A stretch of DNA of 64,000 nt from Pseudoxanthomonas sp. CF125 (GCF_900104085.1 NZ_FNLD01000002.1:124001-188000); one strand, 5' to 3'. Shown: positions 1-8,573, counted from the stretch's first letter. Numbers and translations are program-made. Notes: generated by a model not told the origin, from the letters alone.

Positions 1-146
1 CGCCACCAAGTCACTGCATCGTCGACGTAAACGGTCATGCGGGGAGTTTTCCACAATGACCGGACATCTGCGAACGATTGCTTCGCGGGCTGCTCGGTAT
101 CGGATGAGGAAATGCTTTCCAAGTTGCCCGCCAAGCGCCAATATCG

Positions 147-722
147 ATGCCCGAATCGTTCCTCAGCACTCCCATGGCCATGCCCGACAACGAAGCCGAC
201 TACGGCGACCACGAAGCCGATCCCCAGGACCTCGAGGAAGCCGACGAACTGACCACCGAGGCGCTGGTCTGGCAGTTGCTGCTGCTGGTCAATCCCGGCG
301 ACGAGGAAACCGCCCTGCGCCAGTTTTCGCATTACCGCGAAGCGCTGCTGGAAGCCGGCGAAGATGCCGAGCCGGTGTGGGTGCTGAAGGATGCGATCGA
401 TTGGACCTCCGGCTTCTTCGTCGATTGGAAGGACAAGGAGTCCTTCATCGACAGCGTCACCGAGCTGGTGCGGCGCTGGAACCTGGAGATCGACTGGGGC
501 GGCGATACTTCGGACGAGGATTTCCTGGACGGCACCGACGTGCCGGCGCTGATGTCCACTGCCTACGACCGCCTGCGCGAACACGGCTACACGCTGTGGA
601 CCTGGGACACCGGCAGCGACAGCTATGGCGGCTGGATCACTTCGAGCCGCGATGACGAAGCCATGCGACTGGTGGCGGTGGCCCTGAACATCGAACTGCG
701 TCCGGGCAGCGATTCGTTCTAG
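147..722 (+). CDS. conserved acidic protein, DUF6630-like
   Basis: 191-residue acidic soluble protein with no signal peptide or membrane segment. It has a glutamate/aspartate-rich N-terminus and a tryptophan-rich core (VWVLKDAIDWTSGFFVDWKD and a later WTWDTGSDSYGGW). The pattern resembles the DUF6630 family of Xanthomonadaceae, but that assignment is from memory. In-frame ATGs at codons 10 and 12 are equally plausible starts because no clear Shine-Dalgarno precedes the first. Function unknown. It stands alone, followed by a 13-bp inverted repeat that may end its transcript. Confidence 0.75.
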   Translation: MPESFLSTPMAMPDNEADYGDHEADPQDLEEADELTTEALVWQLLLLVNPGDEETALRQFSHYREALLEAGEDAEPVWVLKDAIDWTSGFFVDWKDKESFIDSVTELVRRWNLEIDWGGDTSDEDFLDGTDVPALMSTAYDRLREHGYTLWTWDTGSDSYGGWITSSRDDEAMRLVAVALNIELRPGSDSF

Positions 723-738
723 CTGCCTGGCGGGCGGG

Positions 739-792
739 CTGCCTGCGATGCGTTGGCCGCTAGACCGGCGGACTTACAAGCATCGCAGGCAG
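739..792. repeat. inverted repeat (13-bp arms)
   Basis: CTGCCTGCGATGC at 739-751 is exactly complementary to GCATCGCAGGCAG at 780-792, separated by 28 nt. It lies just after the stop of the upstream gene and could fold as a transcript-ending hairpin, although no T tract follows. It may also be a REP-type element. Confidence 0.5.
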
Positions 793-815
793 GACTCCGC
801 CGCTGGCGTACAGGT

Positions 816-869
816 TTACTCTTCCTCGTCGCCGCCGATCTGCGGGTCGTGGTTGGCGCGTGTGTTCAT
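816..869 (-). CDS. candidate 17-residue microprotein
   Basis: A tiny reading frame, MNTRANHDPQIGGDEEE, starts at an ATG preceded by an ideal AGGAG with 7-nt spacing (minus strand, plus-strand 876-880). It ends with an acidic tail. There is no homology I can claim. The well-placed ribosome-binding site is the only positive evidence, and chance cannot be excluded at this length. Confidence 0.3.
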   Translation of the reverse strand: MNTRANHDPQIGGDEEE

Positions 870-932
870 GAACAAACTCCTGGTGGCAGGTCGCCGACGA
901 GCGGAATTGCCGCCGGTCCCGCTTTGTAGGCG

Positions 933-953
933 CGCAACCGTTAATCGGTTGCG
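933..953. repeat. 8-bp perfect hairpin
   Basis: CGCAACCG, the loop TTAAT, then CGGTTGCG. It lies 54 nt beyond the stop codon of the minus-strand gene that ends at 1007 and may serve as its transcript end, or be part of a REP sequence. No T tract follows on either strand. Confidence 0.4.
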
Positions 954-1006
954 ACGGGCGCGCTATGTTTTCTTTACACCGCGCCTTCGATCCGGCCGCG
1001 GGCCGC

Positions 1007-1477
1007 TCAACTCTTGCGCAGACGCGGCTTGAACTTGCCGGCGCAACGGATGTGGGATTCGATGTGCATCCGCGCCAGTTCCAGGTAGTTGGCTTGGGGG
1101 CCGCTGCCGCTGCCGTGTATTTCGCCCAGATACTCGCCATCGGCCCATACCTTGCCGACCCATTCGGCTTCGGTCTCGCCGATGGTCAGCGAAACCGTGT
1201 AGCGCATGTCCTTGTCGTCCAGGTTCTTGCAGCCGTAGACCATGGGGAACTGGGCGGTGAACACGGTGTCTTCCGCCAGCCTGGCCAGGTGCTGGCGGGT
1301 GCGCTCGGCGATCTTCTTGCGCGCGTGTTCGACGACGGTATCGACCGCGCTGCGAACGTATTCGGATCGGTCCATGAAAGGGTCGATCGCCTCGAGTGGG
1401 TGATAGGCGTTCTTCTTGACCCAATCGATGAACGCCATTTCCAGCTCAACGGAGCCGGCTTTGAGCTTCTGGTTCAT
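1007..1477 (-). CDS. conserved hypothetical protein
   Basis: 156-residue soluble protein with no recognised domain. It begins MNQKLKAGSVELEMAFIDWV and ends in a basic tail KFKPRLRKS. Predicted mixed alpha/beta: a helical first half rich in Arg/Lys and Glu, then a strand-rich stretch with RYTVSLTIGETEAEW. GGAG lies about 13 nt upstream of the ATG. It reads convergently towards the first gene and is separated by 157 nt from the DUF3037 gene on the same strand. I do not recognise its function. Confidence 0.7.
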   Translation of the reverse strand: MNQKLKAGSVELEMAFIDWVKKNAYHPLEAIDPFMDRSEYVRSAVDTVVEHARKKIAERTRQHLARLAEDTVFTAQFPMVYGCKNLDDKDMRYTVSLTIGETEAEWVGKVWADGEYLGEIHGSGSGPQANYLELARMHIESHIRCAGKFKPRLRKS

Positions 1478-1634
1478 GCAGTACTACTCCAGGGTGCTGC
1501 GCGCCGCTCCCAGAAGCGCGATGGCGGCAACGCGAGGAGCCCGATTGTGTGGAACGAAACGTTAAAAGCGCGCGAGCGCGAAGCGGGGCGTGTGATAAGG
1601 AGACTCGCGATCAGACGGAGTTCCCGCGTCGCTG

Positions 1635-2039
1635 TCAGCGCTCCAGCCGCACCATGCTTTGCAGCAGGTGTTCCATGATCGCCGGCATGTCGCCGCACTT
1701 GCCCATGTGAACGGGCGAGGTCTGGATGATGGAGCTGCGTTTGGCGGTGAGCCAGTGGAAGCGGGCGCGCTGCGGCAGCAGGCCGATCGGCCCCGTGCCC
1801 ACGCCGCCGCGGCAAATCGCGGGAATGGTATCCAGATGCCGGCGCAGCGATTCCATGTCCAGGTCGGGCGCCAGCGCCAGCACGCGGGCTTCGTCCAGTT
1901 CGATACGCGCTTCCAGGTAGCGCGAAGCTTCGCAGGAGAGGATCACGCCGACATTGACGAACTCCTCGCGTTCCACCCGCGGCACGACCCGGATCACCGC
2001 ATAATCGTAGTGATTGCTGTTGGGGCTATCGGCGCGCAT
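1635..2039 (-). CDS. DUF3037 family protein
   Basis: 134-residue protein carrying the DUF3037 signature near its N-terminus (YDYAVIRVVPRVEREEFVNV, then GVIL). I start it at the ATG at 2039 rather than an upstream ATG at 2072, because family members begin shortly before the YDYAVIR segment. Its first 14 nt overlap the 3' end of the HipA-like kinase gene, so the two are translationally coupled. DUF3037 and HipA-like (HipA_2) proteins are known neighbours and occasional fusions. Their joint role is not established. Confidence 0.85.
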   Translation of the reverse strand: MRADSPNSNHYDYAVIRVVPRVEREEFVNVGVILSCEASRYLEARIELDEARVLALAPDLDMESLRRHLDTIPAICRGGVGTGPIGLLPQRARFHWLTAKRSSIIQTSPVHMGKCGDMPAIMEHLLQSMVRLER

Positions 2040-2799
2040 GGATCGCCTCCTGCACGAAAGACTGGCGCTCATCGAGGCGCCGCATCAGATACTCCACGTA
2101 GGCGGCGCGCTGTGCGGCCGGGTCGGCGAAGGCATCGGCATTGAGCAGCCAGCCGTCCGGCACCTGCGCCACGATGCCCTGCAGGACGTCGCGACCGAGC
2201 TTCGCCGCAAGCGCCGCGTCCGCTTCGGGCAACGCCGCCGCCCACGGCAACAGCACATGGTCCTTGATCATCTTGAACGGATTGCCGGCGATGGCGCTGC
2301 CCCCATCCCAGCCATGATGGAAATACAGCGCCGCGCCATGGTCGATCAGGCGCAGCTGCCGGTGCCACATCAGCAGGTTGGTGTTGCGGGGCGTGCGGTC
2401 GACGTTGCTGACATAGGCGTCGAACCAGACGATCCGCGAGGCCAGCTCGTCCGAGGGCTGCTCGGCCACCGGATCGAAGTTCACCGCGCCAGGCAGGTAA
2501 TCCAGGGCCAGATTCAAACCTGCGCTTTCCCGGATCAAGTGCTGGATTTCCGAATCCGGCTCGGTGCGCGCCAGATCCGGATCCAGCTCCAGCAGCACGA
2601 TTTCCGGAATGGGCAGATCCAGCGCGCGCGCGATTTCCCCGGCGATCAGCTCGGCCACCAGCGCTTTCGCGCCCTGGCCGGCGCCGCGGAACTTGAGCAC
2701 GTACATGCCGTCGTCGTCGGCCTCGACCACGGCGGGCATGGAGCCGCCTTCGCGCAGCGGGGTGACGTAGCGGGTGGCGGAGACGGTGCGCAGCGGCAT
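2026..2799 (-). CDS. HipA-like kinase (HipA_2 family)
   Basis: 257-residue single-domain kinase-fold protein of the HipA_2 type. Lys36 in YVLKFRGAGQG fits the ATP-binding lysine. NVDRTPRNTN (residues 132-141) resembles the catalytic loop of HipA, and LIDHG (Asp153) resembles the metal-binding DxG-like motif. The start at 2799 gives the usual family N-terminus MPLRTV; a longer in-frame extension to 2940 runs through low-complexity sequence and is rejected. The stop overlaps the DUF3037 start by 14 nt. No HipB-like DNA-binding antitoxin is adjacent, so this is not a classical hipBA module. Confidence 0.85.
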   Translation of the reverse strand: MPLRTVSATRYVTPLREGGSMPAVVEADDDGMYVLKFRGAGQGAKALVAELIAGEIARALDLPIPEIVLLELDPDLARTEPDSEIQHLIRESAGLNLALDYLPGAVNFDPVAEQPSDELASRIVWFDAYVSNVDRTPRNTNLLMWHRQLRLIDHGAALYFHHGWDGGSAIAGNPFKMIKDHVLLPWAAALPEADAALAAKLGRDVLQGIVAQVPDGWLLNADAFADPAAQRAAYVEYLMRRLDERQSFVQEAIHARR

Positions 2800-2934
2800 G
2801 GAACTAGGATACCGGCTCTGGCCAGCAGGATGTCGGGAAAAGAACGGCATTGCCGCCGCGCAGGCGCATCGTGCAGGCCGCATCCCTGTGGAGAAAGCGG
2901 CGGCACCGGCAAGCCCGTAAGCATCATCGTTCTT

Positions 2935-3104
2935 CGTCATCCCAGCGAAAGCCGGGATCCATCTTGATTTTGCTTTTTTGCTTCCGCAAAGAAAATACGA
3001 ACGGAAAAGGAAGGTATGGCCGAAATAGGTCCCAGCTTTCGCCGGGATGACGGACGAGGTGATGCTTGGGCCAAGAGCAGCCGAGCAAGCCCGGCACTAC
3101 AAGG
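2935..3104. repeat. paired REP-like repeats in a 358-nt gap
   Basis: The gene-free stretch 2800-3157 contains an inverted pair: CGTCATCCCAGCGAAAGCC continuing to 2960, and GGTCCCAGCTTTCGCCGGGA continuing to 3052. They face each other across about 67 nt of AT-richer sequence. At 3074-3104 is a degenerate copy of the GAGCAGCCGAGCAAGCTCGG repeat found intact at 33.7 kb and 51.2 kb. No promoter or gene is evident here. Confidence 0.75.
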
Positions 3105-3157
3105 CCAACGGCGCTCCACCGCGGCGGACACTCGCCTGCGCGGCGGCTACCGTCGCA

Positions 3158-3727
3158 TCAGCGTGCGCTGAGCTCCGCTTCCGGTTTGAATTCGCGGCGC
3201 AGCCAATCGTCCAGCAGGCCTTTTTCGTAACGCAGCGGATCGCTGTCGCCCAGCATGCTGTTGCCCATGAGGAATGCGGTATCGACCAGCTTGCGTTCGC
3301 CCTGATCGATGACATTGCCTTGTGCGTCCGTGCGCTTGAAGGTCAGGGAAATGCGGGGCGGATAGATGTCGCGCACGAAGCGCGTGTCCTGCAGGTTGGG
3401 CCCGCGCCAGGGCTCGTACTGGCCGGCGCGCTTGATGTCGGTGATGGTGACTTGCAGTTGCTCACCGGGCGGCAGCTTCTTGGTGGCGCTCTTCTGCAGA
3501 TACTGGGCCAGCTGTGCGACCCAGTTGCCGCGCTGGGCTTCCCAGCGGTTGCCGCTATAGCGGATATCGGAGAACTGCGCGGGATCGGTCCAGTCCACGC
3601 TGACCGGGCCTTCGGCGGGCAGGCTGCGCGGGGCGTCGGGATCGGTCACGTTGCGCGACTTGGCGGCCACCGGGCCGGCGAGGAACAGCGCCAGCAGGAT
3701 GCCCGCGAACAGGGAGGAAGTTTTCAT
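3158..3727 (-). CDS. exported DUF3016 domain protein
   Basis: 189 residues with an N-terminal signal peptide (MKTSSLFAGILLALFLAGPVAA, cleavage expected after VAA). The mature part matches DUF3016: an early VDWTDPAQFSDIRYS segment, a central LQVTITDIKRAGQYEPW, and a C-terminal region ending RREFKPE. Predicted periplasmic and of unknown function. It is monocistronic, transcribed away from msrB, with REP-like repeats downstream. Confidence 0.85.
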   Translation of the reverse strand: MKTSSLFAGILLALFLAGPVAAKSRNVTDPDAPRSLPAEGPVSVDWTDPAQFSDIRYSGNRWEAQRGNWVAQLAQYLQKSATKKLPPGEQLQVTITDIKRAGQYEPWRGPNLQDTRFVRDIYPPRISLTFKRTDAQGNVIDQGERKLVDTAFLMGNSMLGDSDPLRYEKGLLDDWLRREFKPEAELSAR

Positions 3728-3844
3728 GAGATGACTCCGTTGACGTGGCGGGGAGCACGATTCTGCTCTCCCTGGTCCTCAATACGGGGCAGACGGCGGA
3801 TTCGTTGCGCTGCCGTTGCGCCGCATTCATGCCGCGGTGAGCGG

Positions 3845-4312
3845 TCAGTCCGCGACGCCTGCCTCCGCCCCGCCGCGATGCAGCGGATCGGGCAGCGCCG
3901 CCCCCTGTTCGGTGAAGCCCAGCGATACCGAATTGAGGCAATGGCGCTCGCCGGTCGGCGGGGGGCCATCCGGGAAAACGTGGCCCAGATGGCTGTCGCA
4001 ACGGGCGCAGACGATCTCGGTGCGGATCATGCCGTAGCTGGTGTCGCGGAGGGTCTTCACATGCGCATCGTCGTAGGGCCTGAAGAAACTGGGCCAGCCG
4101 GTGCCGGAATCGAACTTGGCGCTGGAGCGGAACAGCGGCAACCCGCATAGCCGGCAGGTGTAGACGCCCTCCAGCTTGTTGTCCAGAAACACGCCGCAGA
4201 ACGCGGCCTCGGTTCCGTGCTCCAGCAGTACCCGGCGCTCTTCGCCATTCAGGCCATCGATCAACTGCTGGCGCTGGGCGGGGTTGGGCGGGGTGAGGTC
4301 GAATGCGCTCAT
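3845..4312 (-). CDS. msrB: peptide-methionine (R)-S-oxide reductase MsrB
   Basis: 155-residue MsrB that reduces methionine-R-sulfoxide in proteins. Two zinc-binding CxxC pairs are present (Cys53/Cys56 in TCRLCG and Cys102/Cys105 in CARCD). The catalytic cysteine is Cys125 in the hallmark RHCLNSVSL. SGTGWPSF and GHVFPDGP are also conserved. The start at 4312 (MSAFDLTPP) gives the standard length; upstream in-frame sequence to 4375 is not conserved. It is cytoplasmic and stands alone on the minus strand. Confidence 0.97.
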   Translation of the reverse strand: MSAFDLTPPNPAQRQQLIDGLNGEERRVLLEHGTEAAFCGVFLDNKLEGVYTCRLCGLPLFRSSAKFDSGTGWPSFFRPYDDAHVKTLRDTSYGMIRTEIVCARCDSHLGHVFPDGPPPTGERHCLNSVSLGFTEQGAALPDPLHRGGAEAGVAD

Positions 4313-4520
4313 GGGGGACTCCTGGCCGGGGTTGAAGTTTGCAGGGTCGGATATTCGCTGCGCGCGAAGGCCCATTAAGCCTGCCTGGCTGCGATATGGG
4401 GATGCGGTGGCCCTATTTCCACAGAGATACCGCTTTGGAAATCAGGAGGGATCTTGGACAGGCTCACCACGAACGGCATTTTGGGCAGGCTAAACGCCAA
4501 CGGTTTGCTGGCGCCGCTGC

Positions 4521-5591
4521 TCAGCCTCCCACGCCGAACCTTCGCAACAGTGCGTACACGAGTACGCTGGAGGCCAGGCACAAGCCCATGGCGATGCCGA
4601 ACCCATGGGCGCTTTGCAGCAACGGCAGGTTTTCCATGTTCATGCCGAACACGCCCACCACCAACGTGGGCGGCAGCAACAGCGCGGTGACCACGGATAG
4701 CACGAACAAGTGCCGGTTGGTCTGTTCGGCCAGTTTCGCGGCCACTTCGTCCTGCAGCAGGCGTGCGCGCTCGTGCAGCGTGGCCACGTCGCTGTCCAGT
4801 TCGTCGAAGCGCTGCGATAGCCGCGTGGCCGCCGGCAGCAAGACATGCTCGGAGGACGCGGCGTAGCGCTGCTCGAACTGGCGCAACACCCGCCGCAGCG
4901 CAGTCAGTGGCCGATGCATGTGCACCGCGTGGCGTCGCAGCAGGGCCAGGTCGCGACGCTCTTCGCCGATGCGGTCGGCGAGCACGCGATCCTCGATATG
5001 GTCCAGCTCCTCGCCCAGCTCCAGGGTGGCGCGAGCCACCGAGACGGCGAACCGTTCGACGATGGCTTCGAGTACATCGGCCGCCGAATCGAAACGCACG
5101 CCGCTACGCACCTGCTGGCGTACCTGCTCCACCGAACGCAGCGCCTGGCGCCGCGCGCTGATGATCAGGCCATCGGTCAGCGCGAAATGCAGCCAGCCCA
5201 CTTCCGCCTCGCCGCGTGCGAACGAATGCCTGCTGTGATCGCTGCCGCGCTGGTGGTGCCAGTCGACGAAGACGCCGAATGCCGTCTCTTCTTCCAGCTG
5301 CAGGCTGACGTGGGTGTCGTGCGAGAGCAGCGCTTCGTTGGCCTCTTCAGGCAGCCCGAGCTGGGCAACGGCCTGGGCGGTGCGCGCATCGCTGGCGTTG
5401 AAGTGCAGCCACAACCACGGGTGGTCCGCCCGCGCCGCAGCCAGCGCCACGGGGGTCAACCTTTCCACTTCCAGACCATGGGCGATGCCATCGGTGTCGA
5501 ATGCGTAGGCCCACACCAGGCAGGGCATGCCGTTGAAGGAAGGGGCTTCAGCGGTGGGAACGAGCATTCGGAAGCGGATCCCGGCTTTCAA
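4521..5591 (-). CDS. CorA-type metal transporter, ZntB-like
   Basis: 356-residue CorA-superfamily protein. A long cytoplasmic N-terminal domain with charged helices precedes two C-terminal membrane helices. The GMN selectivity motif (residues 316-318, in FGMNMENLPLL) closes the first helix. The early segment MPCLVWAYAFDTDG and the absence of a long linker favour the ZntB branch (zinc transport) over the magnesium transporter CorA. Alternative starts are at codon 9 (5567) and at MPCLVWAY. No good ribosome-binding site separates them. Confidence 0.88.
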   Translation of the reverse strand: MKAGIRFRMLVPTAEAPSFNGMPCLVWAYAFDTDGIAHGLEVERLTPVALAAARADHPWLWLHFNASDARTAQAVAQLGLPEEANEALLSHDTHVSLQLEEETAFGVFVDWHHQRGSDHSRHSFARGEAEVGWLHFALTDGLIISARRQALRSVEQVRQQVRSGVRFDSAADVLEAIVERFAVSVARATLELGEELDHIEDRVLADRIGEERRDLALLRRHAVHMHRPLTALRRVLRQFEQRYAASSEHVLLPAATRLSQRFDELDSDVATLHERARLLQDEVAAKLAEQTNRHLFVLSVVTALLLPPTLVVGVFGMNMENLPLLQSAHGFGIAMGLCLASSVLVYALLRRFGVGG

Positions 5592-5679
5592 GACAGTCTG
5601 GTGACAAGCAAGCTACGCGCGCGCCATGCCAGTTTTGTGACAGCGCGCTTTGCTCGCTTCGATTGGAGCGGGACCAGAA

Positions 5680-5705
5680 AAGGGGACGGCCGTGGCCGTC
5701 CCCTT
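5680..5705 (-). terminator. strong hairpin in the 330-nt gap before the dsbA-like gene
   Basis: AAGGGGACGGCC, GT, GGCCGTCCCCTT forms a perfect 12-bp stem. Read on the minus strand it is followed by TTCTGG, giving a TTTTCT run. The surrounding gap 5592-5921 holds nothing else that I can recognise. No minus-strand gene feeds it directly, so it may be a dispersed terminator-like repeat or may act in the leader of the downstream plus-strand gene. Confidence 0.55.
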
Positions 5706-5921
5706 GGGTGACGCGCAAGCGACGACGAGGACGCCTGCGGCATCGGTACCTGGCGCATGGCGTGGATCGCGCCATTATTTGGATAAACGCCAGCCGTCGT
5801 CGCAACGGCCATGCCGCACCGTTCCATTCATGTGGATGGGCGTTCGGATTGATCCGCGGCATAGCGCCCCCATCTGCTGGACATCGCGGCATCGCCGCTG
5901 CCCGAAGCCCGTGGAGATGCC

Positions 5922-6590
5922 ATGTCCGTTCCCGTCAAGATCGATTTCGTTTCCGATGTCGCCTGTCCCTGGTGCGCGGTGGGTTTGAAGTCGCTGGAGG
6001 CGGCGATTGCGCGGGTAGGCGGCGAGCTGGACGTCGAACTGCGCTTCCAGCCCTTCGAACTCAATCCGCAGATGCCCGCCGAAGGTGAGGACGCGGTGGA
6101 GCATCTGACCCGCAAGTACGGCATCACCGCCGAACAGGCGGCGCGCAACGGCGAAGCCATCCGTGCGCGCGGCGCCGAGCTGGGTTTCGAGTTCCGCATG
6201 GACCGGCGCCGGCACGTGTACAACACCTTCGATGCCCATCGCCTTCTGCATTGGGCCGAAAGCCAGGGCGAAGGGCGGCAGCTGGCGCTCAAGCATGCGT
6301 TGTTGAGCGCCTACTTCACCGACGGACAGGACGTGTCCTCGGCCGAAGTGCTGGCGCAGTTGGCGGCTGCGGCCGGTCTGGATGCAGACCGCGCGCGCGC
6401 GATCCTGGCTTCGGACGAATACGCCCAGGAGGTGCGTGCGCAGGAAGAGTTCTACACGAGCCAGGGCATCACCGCGGTGCCGTCGGTGATCTTCAACGAT
6501 CGGCATCTTGTGCAAGGCGGGCAGCCGGTGGAGCTGTTCGAACAAGCGCTGCGCCAATTGGCGGGCATCCCCGCGCCGCAAAAAACCTGA
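5922..6590 (+). CDS. DsbA-family oxidoreductase, FrnE-like
   Basis: 222-residue thioredoxin-fold protein of the FrnE/2-hydroxychromene isomerase-like DsbA branch. The redox motif CPWC is at Cys15-Cys18 (SDVACPWCAVG). The conserved cis-proline loop TAVPSVIF lies near the C-terminus, with an all-helical insert between. There is no signal peptide, so it is cytoplasmic like other FrnE proteins, which act in thiol-disulfide exchange and oxidative stress. GGAG 8 nt before the ATG supports the start. Confidence 0.92.
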   Translation: MSVPVKIDFVSDVACPWCAVGLKSLEAAIARVGGELDVELRFQPFELNPQMPAEGEDAVEHLTRKYGITAEQAARNGEAIRARGAELGFEFRMDRRRHVYNTFDAHRLLHWAESQGEGRQLALKHALLSAYFTDGQDVSSAEVLAQLAAAAGLDADRARAILASDEYAQEVRAQEEFYTSQGITAVPSVIFNDRHLVQGGQPVELFEQALRQLAGIPAPQKT

Positions 6591-6650
6591 GCCGCGCCCG
6601 GGAACCTGCGATCACTGGCTCGCAGTCGCCGGATGCGCGCCGTGTGGGTT

Positions 6651-6866
6651 TCAGCCGTGGCAGATCAGCATCACCGACTCGCGACCGGCCATGTCCATGA
6701 CCACTGCGGTGGGAATGCCGTGGTTTTCATGCAGGGACATCGCCATCAGGTCGGCGGTTTCCATGGCATCGTTGCGCGAAGCGAACCATAACCGGCCCTG
6801 GTCGCCTTCATAGAGCTGCCAGCCACTGCGCGCGGATACGATAGTGAACATCAAGCGCTGCTGCAT
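6651..6866 (-). CDS. small conserved hypothetical protein
   Basis: 71 residues beginning MQQRLMFTIVSARSGWQLYE. AGGAG lies about 8 nt before this ATG, which decides the start over the longer in-frame ATG at 6917. The compact beta-strand/helix pattern (a strand, a charged turn, then SRNDAMETADLMAMSL) resembles the small DUF2188-like fold, but I cannot make a firm assignment. No membrane segment. Function unknown. Confidence 0.65.
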   Translation of the reverse strand: MQQRLMFTIVSARSGWQLYEGDQGRLWFASRNDAMETADLMAMSLHENHGIPTAVVMDMAGRESVMLICHG

Positions 6867-7000
6867 GTCGGGTTCTCCTGCGGCGATGCTGGCGCCGCAG
6901 AAGCATCCTGAACTCATGTGATACGAATCACATTAGGGCGATGGCCCTCTGTCGCGTAGGAAAAGTCCTACTTCCAGCCCCGTCCTTCCCGTTGCGGCGA

Positions 7001-7303
7001 TCAGCTCGCCAGGGGCCGCAACTCGTGCTGTTCGATGTCGGTGGACAAAGCGTGGAACCGCAAGGCCACTTCATAGATGCCGGCCATCGCGAAAGCCGAG
7101 CGCTGGGAATCGGGATGGTCCCAGAACTCGGTGATGAAGACCGCATCGGGTTCGGCGGGCACGGTGCTCACCACGTAGCTCAGGCAGCCGGGAACGTTGA
7201 AAACCAGGCGCGTGACTTCTTCGAGCGCTTCGACCAGAAGCTCATGTTTGCCTGGAAGCGCCCGCGCCTTGGTGGCCAATCCATAACCGTAGGACGAGTT
7301 CAT
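7001..7303 (-). CDS. antibiotic-biosynthesis-monooxygenase-fold protein
   Basis: 100-residue ABM-superfamily (dimeric ferredoxin-like) protein. The pattern is a first strand, helix (KHELLVEALEEVTRLV), the PGCLSYVVS strand, FITEFWDHPDSQRSAF, then a C-terminal strand-helix. Such proteins act as putative quinol monooxygenases or cofactor-free small-molecule oxygenases. The substrate cannot be read from the sequence. Cytoplasmic; no operon partner within 180 nt. Confidence 0.85.
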   Translation of the reverse strand: MNSSYGYGLATKARALPGKHELLVEALEEVTRLVFNVPGCLSYVVSTVPAEPDAVFITEFWDHPDSQRSAFAMAGIYEVALRFHALSTDIEQHELRPLAS

Positions 7304-7483
7304 GATCGGGCATGCTCACGAAGTTGCGACTTTCCATCCTAGGGCTGTGCGCCGGATGGAAGGTTAAGCATTCGGAAAAGTCATGGGATGCCTGTCGACA
7401 CTTGAAGTCGCGCCCGGATCGTGCATCCGCGCATCGCATATTCGCCGCGCCGACGCGCCCTGCGCCGCTAATCCGTCGTTCGC

Positions 7484-7747
7484 TCAGTGCGCGGCGAGCG
7501 TGGGTATGGCTTCGAAACGCCGGGCGTAGCCGCGTTCGTCGGCAACCCGCTCCACTTCCTGGTCGGCCAGATCGGGCGCCCCATACACCGCGTAGGCGAT
7601 GCTGCCGTCGTCGCGCTGGCCGACTTGATGCAGTCGGTAGCGGGGGCGGCCGCTGCCGCTGTTTTCTGGGTAGTGCACCGGTGGCTGGCTACCGTCCAGA
7701 TCCATTTCGCTGTTGTCGACCACGCCGCCGATGAATAAAGCACGCAT
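7484..7747 (-). CDS. small conserved hypothetical protein
   Basis: 87 residues, MRALFIGGVVDNSEMDLDGS at the start and a central YRLHQVGQRDDGSIAYAVYG. A perfect AGGAG lies 7-8 nt upstream of the ATG. There is no signal peptide or membrane segment. The alternation of short strands suggests a small beta-rich fold. Function unknown. It is preceded by 136 nt of gene-free sequence and lies downstream of tesA on the same strand. Confidence 0.7.
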   Translation of the reverse strand: MRALFIGGVVDNSEMDLDGSQPPVHYPENSGSGRPRYRLHQVGQRDDGSIAYAVYGAPDLADQEVERVADERGYARRFEAIPTLAAH

Positions 7748-7883
7748 CGCTGTTCTCCTATGAGGCTAAGGAATCATCAGATGACACGCAGCATCGCAAA
7801 CGCATTGTTGGGGTTGTATGAAGTTGGCGTTGAAATTGCGGCAAGCCCGCGTGAAGAGACTTGCGCTGGTCGCCGCCGAGGTT

Positions 7884-8573
7884 TCATTTGAGCAAAGGCG
7901 CGAGGGACTTCCAGACATGGTCGCGCAGTTTCGGCTGCGCAGAGGCGATGGGATGCAGGTTGTCGGCCTGGAAGGCGCTGCGGTCCAGTGCGATGGGTTC
8001 CAGCAGGAAAGGCAGAAAGGCGGTCTTGTGGAGCTTGGAAAGGTCGCTGAAGCTGCGCTCGAAACCTTGCGTGTAATCGCGACCCAGGTTGGGCGGCATG
8101 CGCATGCCGACCAGCAGCACCTTGGCGCCGGCGGCCTGCGATAGCTTGATCATGCGTTCCAGGTTGCTGCGGGTCTGTTGCAAGGGAAGGCCGCGCAAGC
8201 CGTCGTTGGCGCCCAGTTCGATCACCACCACGGCGGGGCGGTTGCGTTTGAGCTCTCCGGCGATGCGCGACGCGCCGCCTGCGGTGGTTTCGCCGCTGAT
8301 GCTGGCGTTGACCACGCGCCAGCCGGGCTGGGTCTTGTTCACCCGGTCGGCGGTCAGCGCCACCCAACCCTGCGCAGCGCTGAGGCCGTAGGCGGCCGAT
8401 AGCGAATCGCCCATCACCAGAATGGTGCGTGCGCCCTGGGCAGGCGCGGTTTGCGCGAAAGAAGCGGGCACCAGCGTCGCGAAAACCAGCAACACCCAAC
8501 CTATGGCACATTGAATGCGGCTGCGTGGCGCCGCATATCGCAAGTTCTTAAGAAGCCAGCTCTTAAAAATCAT
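7884..8573 (-). CDS. tesA: periplasmic GDSL arylesterase / thioesterase I
   Basis: 229-residue SGNH hydrolase (TesA/ArE type) with an N-terminal signal segment ending near VPASFAQ. The catalytic serine is Ser57 in VMGDSLSAAYG. The oxyanion Gly/Asn lie in SISGETT and ELGANDGL. The Asp/His dyad is Asp204 and His207 in DNLHP. It hydrolyses thioesters and aryl or lysophospholipid esters in the periplasm. It is divergent from the ybbA-like gene with only 46 nt between them, the arrangement known for tesA-ybbAP in enterobacteria. Confidence 0.95.
   Translation of the reverse strand: MIFKSWLLKNLRYAAPRSRIQCAIGWVLLVFATLVPASFAQTAPAQGARTILVMGDSLSAAYGLSAAQGWVALTADRVNKTQPGWRVVNASISGETTAGGASRIAGELKRNRPAVVVIELGANDGLRGLPLQQTRSNLERMIKLSQAAGAKVLLVGMRMPPNLGRDYTQGFERSFSDLSKLHKTAFLPFLLEPIALDRSAFQADNLHPIASAQPKLRDHVWKSLAPLLK

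Noticed and set aside
2026-2940. Longer HipA-like protein starting at 2940
   Set aside because: The extra 47 residues are Ala/Pro/Arg-rich and cross a repeat edge; family members start near MPLRTV.
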